From Streptomyces noursei (GTDB lineage: Bacteria; Actinomycetota; Actinomycetes; Streptomycetales; Streptomycetaceae): a stretch of 64,000 bases of DNA. The notes beneath the pieces were generated by a model. It saw only the letters and a program-made list of their open reading frames with translations. It was not told where the DNA came from and made no database searches. Made by a program: the position numbers and the translations under genes. The stretch is from positions 4,526,001 through 4,590,000 of the forward strand of contig NZ_CP070326.1 in assembly GCF_016917755.1 (NCBI RefSeq). The letters run 5' to 3'. This document shows, piece after piece, positions 61,149-64,000 of the stretch (positions are counted from its first letter, which is position 1; each line of letters begins with the position of its first letter).

Positions 61149-62332
61149 GCCACACCCCCCGTCAGCGCCGTGTCCTCGCCGGACCGGTCCGGCGCCTCGC
61201 TGTCCACATAGACGCGCGGCACCCGCTTCCCGATCCGGGTGACGATCTCGTACCCGATCGTCCCGGCCGCCCGCGCCCAGTCCTCCGCGCTCGGCTCGCC
61301 CTGGTCGCCGGGCCCGAACAGCACCGCCGGCTCGCCGGCCTCGGCGTGGTCCCCGCCCAGATCGACGACGAACTGGTCCATCGCGACCCGCCCCGCGATC
61401 GTCCGCCACTTCCCGGCGACCAGCACCGGTCCCGTTCCCGACGCGTGCCGCGGGATCCCGTCGGCGTACCCCAGCGGGACCAGCGCCAGGGTCGTCTCCC
61501 CCGGCGTCGTGTAGTGGTGCCCGTACGACACCCCGTGCCCGCCCGGTACCCGCTTGACCGACGCCAGCGAAGCCTGAAGCGTCATCGCCTGCCGCAGCCC
61601 GAAGTCCTCCGGCGTCCCCACCTCGGGGCTGGGCGACACGCCGTAGATCCCGATCCCCGTCCGCACCAGGTCGAAGTGGGTCTCGGGGAGGGTGAGCAGC
61701 GCCGGGGTGTTGGCGATGTGCCGCACCTCCGGCCGCAGCCCGGCCGCCTCGGCGACCGCCAGCGCCCGGCGGAACTCCGCCAGCTGGGCGGCGATCGACG
61801 GGTGCCCGGGCTCGTCGGCGCAGGCGAAGTGCGACCAGACACCGGTGACCGCGAGCACGCCCTCCGCCTCGGCGGCGCGAGCGGCGGCGGTCAGCTCCGT
61901 CCAGTCCTCCGGCGGGCAGCCGTTGCGCCCCAGACCGGTGTCGATCTTGAGCTGGACGCGGGCGGCCCGGCCACGGTCGCGCGCCGCGGCCACCACCTCC
62001 CGCAGCGCCCACATGCCGCTCACCGAGACATCGACGTCCTGCTCGATCGCTCGGCCCCAGGGCCCGCCCGGCGTCCACAGCCAACACAGCAGACGGCCGG
62101 TGTCCCCGGCCGCACGCAGCGCCAACGCCTCCTCGGGGAGCGCCACGCCCAGCCAGGGCGCACCGGCCTCGCGAGCGGCGCGGGCACAGCGGATCGCGCC
62201 GTGTCCGTAGGCGTCGGACTTGACGACGGCCATCAGCTGCGCCCCGGGGGCGAGGCTCCGCAATGCACGGACGTTCGACCGCACGGCGGCGAGGTCAATG
62301 ACGGCACGGGCTCGCTTCGCTGTCTCGTTCAT
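61145..62332 (-). CDS. alr: Alanine racemase
   Basis: A 395-residue PLP enzyme that makes D-alanine for peptidoglycan. The PLP lysine is Lys38 in VVKSDAYGHG. The second catalytic residue is the tyrosine in GVSYGHHYTT. DTGLGRNGC and the C-terminal MDQFVVDLGG are typical. ATG 62332. It is followed, with a four-base overlap, by the alpha/beta hydrolase gene and then tsaE. Confidence 0.96.
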   Translation of the reverse strand: MNETAKRARAVIDLAAVRSNVRALRSLAPGAQLMAVVKSDAYGHGAIRCARAAREAGAPWLGVALPEEALALRAAGDTGRLLCWLWTPGGPWGRAIEQDVDVSVSGMWALREVVAAARDRGRAARVQLKIDTGLGRNGCPPEDWTELTAAARAAEAEGVLAVTGVWSHFACADEPGHPSIAAQLAEFRRALAVAEAAGLRPEVRHIANTPALLTLPETHFDLVRTGIGIYGVSPSPEVGTPEDFGLRQAMTLQASLASVKRVPGGHGVSYGHHYTTPGETTLALVPLGYADGIPRHASGTGPVLVAGKWRTIAGRVAMDQFVVDLGGDHAEAGEPAVLFGPGDQGEPSAEDWARAAGTIGYEIVTRIGKRVPRVYVDSEAPDRSGEDTALTGGVA

Positions 62333-62651
62333 CCCCCTCAGTGTCGCAGGCGAGGCGCCGCGCCGGCCGCCTTCCCACGTTGTGGTGAGGGTGGGGTTCG
62401 TATTCCACCGGGCCCCGACGCCCCGGCGTGCGCGCCGCCGCGACCGCTCTCACCTGCCCCATCGATGGGCATCCGCCGACGGGCCCGGGCCGCACACCGG
62501 CACGCGTGACACCCGCCCCCAGCGGGGCGGTAGACGGACCACCAGCCCCCACGAAGGACAGACAAAAGTGCGGAACGGTAACAAATCGCCCGCGCTGCCA
62601 CGGCGGCGCGGGCGATCCGCATCCGTCCGGGTCCGGCGGCATCAACAGCCG
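62333..62651. other. Interval between nnr and alr
   Basis: About 320 bases with no defensible gene. It contains the hairpin at 62585-62616 that probably ends nnr transcription, and must hold the alr promoter; I see no clear -35/-10 pair. Confidence 0.55.
62585..62616 (-). terminator. Hairpin downstream of nnr
   Basis: ATCGCCCGCGC paired perfectly (11 bp) with GCGCGGGCGAT around a ten-base loop, 36 bases beyond the nnr stop. Confidence 0.65.
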
Positions 62652-64000
62652 CTACGACACCACGTTCTCCCAGGCCGCCCCCAACGCCCCGGCCACCTCC
62701 GACGCCACGATCGGCTCGCCCCGCGGCCCCGCCGCGTGCCGGCCCGCGAGCCCGTGGAGGTAGGCGCCCACCGAACCGGCGTCCCGCGGCGCGAGGCCCG
62801 CGGCCAACAGCGCCCCGGTGAGGCCGGAGAGCACGTCCCCGCTGCCGGCCGTCGCCAACCACCCCGTCCCGGTGGGGTTGACCCGCACCGGAACCCCGGC
62901 AGCCGGATCCGCCACCAACGTCGTCGAGCCCTTCAGCAGCACCGTCGCCCCGTACCGCCCCGCCAACTCCCGCACGGAGTCCAGCCGCGCCGCCTCGACC
63001 TCCTCGCGCCCCCGCCCCAGCAGCGCCGCCGCCTCCCCCGCGTGCGGCGTCAGCAGGGTCCCGGCCGCCCGCCGCCGCACCTGATCGGGCGTCAGGAAGC
63101 GGAGCCCGTCCGCGTCCACCAGCACCGGGACGTCCGCCGTCAGCACGTCGTCCAGCCCCTCCGACTCGTCACCGAGACCGGGCCCGATGACCCACGACTG
63201 GACCCGGCCCGCCTTCCCCGGCGGCCCGCTGTGCACCAGGGTCTCCGGAAACCGCGCCAGCACCGCGTCGGCCGCCGGCCCCACGTACCGCACCGCCCCG
63301 GCGCCGCCCCGCAGCGCGCCGGCCACCGCCAGCACCGCCGCCCCCGGATAGCGCGCCGACCCGGCGACCACCCCGACCACCCCGCGCCGGTACTTGTCGC
63401 TCTCCGCGGCCGGCCGCGGCAGCAGCTCCGCCACGTCCGCGTGCTGCAGCGCCTCCACGTCGGCGGTGGCCGGCGGGCGCAGGCCGATGTCCACCAGGCG
63501 GAGCGCGCCGGCCCGTTCGCGCGCCGGGTCGATCAGCAGGCCCGGCTTGTACGCGCCGAACGTGACGGTCGCGTCCGCCCGTACGGCGTCACCGGGCACC
63601 TCGCCGGTGTCGGCGTCCACCCCGCTCGGCAGATCGACGGCCACCACGATCGCCGCCTCCCGCGCCGCGCCGGCGAGCCGGGCCGCCTCCGGGCGCAGCC
63701 CGCCCCGGCCGCCGATGCCGACGATGCCGTCCACCACCAGGTCGGCCCGCCCGATGTCGCGGAGCGGATCGGCCGAGACCCGGCCACCGGCCGCGCACAG
63801 GGCCGCCAGGCCGCCGGCGTGGGCCCGTTCGGGCGAGAGCAGTACGGCGACCACCCCGGCGCCGCGGCGGGCCAGCCGGGCGCCGGCATGGAGCGCGTCC
63901 CCGCCGTTGTCGCCGCTGCCCACCAGCAGCACCACCCGGGAGCCGTACACCCGGCCCAGCAACTCGGCGCAGGCGACGGCGAGTCCGGCCGCCGCCCGCT
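62652..64000 (-). CDS. nnr: Bifunctional NAD(P)HX epimerase/dehydratase, N-terminus cut by window edge
   Basis: The visible 449 residues of Nnr, which repairs hydrated NAD(P)H. The N-terminal YjeF_N epimerase part is cut off (visible: VVLLVGSGDNGGDALHAG, VDLPSGVDADTG). The C-terminal ADP-dependent dehydratase, of ribokinase-like fold, is complete: GVVGVVAGSARYPGAAVLA, LLTPHAGEAAALLG and the catalytic TAGSGDVLSGLTGALLAAG. The frame stays open to position 64000, so the true start lies beyond the window. It is upstream of alr on the same strand, separated by a probable terminator. Confidence 0.95.
   Translation of the reverse strand, partial: RAAAGLAVACAELLGRVYGSRVVLLVGSGDNGGDALHAGARLARRGAGVVAVLLSPERAHAGGLAALCAAGGRVSADPLRDIGRADLVVDGIVGIGGRGGLRPEAARLAGAAREAAIVVAVDLPSGVDADTGEVPGDAVRADATVTFGAYKPGLLIDPARERAGALRLVDIGLRPPATADVEALQHADVAELLPRPAAESDKYRRGVVGVVAGSARYPGAAVLAVAGALRGGAGAVRYVGPAADAVLARFPETLVHSGPPGKAGRVQSWVIGPGLGDESEGLDDVLTADVPVLVDADGLRFLTPDQVRRRAAGTLLTPHAGEAAALLGRGREEVEAARLDSVRELAGRYGATVLLKGSTTLVADPAAGVPVRVNPTGTGWLATAGSGDVLSGLTGALLAAGLAPRDAGSVGAYLHGLAGRHAAGPRGEPIVASEVAGALGAAWENVVS

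Overview
The window is about 73% G+C by eye, with coding frames that end codons in G or C. It carries bldM, whiD, a CIRCE-controlled groESL operon, guaB/guaB3 and several Hanks-type kinases. This is Streptomyces (or a very close actinomycete) chromosome. From memory, the right-hand gene order (kinases - glpD - guaB3 - guaB - ECF sigma - bldM - whiD ... groESL ... tsaD/rimI/tsaB, tsaE, alr, nnr) resembles the S. coelicolor SCO47xx core; I could not check this by alignment.

Left part, 1-31.6 kb: a dispersed acyl-CoA catabolic cluster. It has two AMP-forming acyl-CoA ligases, one NDP-forming acyl-CoA synthetase, two thiolase-like lipid-transfer proteins (Ltp), two DUF35 Zn-ribbon/OB-fold partners, four acyl-CoA dehydrogenases (one clear alpha/beta pair), two crotonases, two dehydrogenases (SDR, Zn-ADH), a cyclase-family hydrolase, a flavin reductase, a deazaflavin-dependent nitroreductase-family protein and a TetR regulator. 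The gene types match side-chain degradation of steroids or other branched or cyclic acids, but no ring-opening genes are present. About eleven copies of a 15-bp palindrome (CTGACnnnnCGTCAG) lie in front of these genes, several between divergent pairs, and nearly all are confined to this part of the window. I read this as one TetR-type regulon. Interleaved are a decayed IS200/IS605 tnpB with a well-preserved right end, a lipoprotein, a kinase with a beta-propeller sensor, an ECF sigma factor with a membrane partner, and a truncated monooxygenase fused in frame to a PNPOx protein.

Middle, 31.7-46 kb: a predicted pseudokinase and a receptor kinase, a serine beta-lactamase-fold lipoprotein, glpD, a nucleotide-sugar dehydrogenase homologue without its catalytic cysteine, guaB3, guaB, an ECF sigma factor, and the developmental regulators bldM and whiD.

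Right part, 46-64 kb: a LysR/MOSC divergent pair, an SDR, a 2-hydroxyacid dehydrogenase, groESL, an FtsW/RodA/SpoVE protein, a methyltransferase, the t6A genes tsaD-rimI-tsaB and tsaE, a degenerate L,D-transpeptidase-like secreted protein, a small gene behind an iron-box-like palindrome, an alpha/beta hydrolase, alr, and the start-truncated nnr at the right edge. No rRNA, tRNA or CRISPR array was seen.
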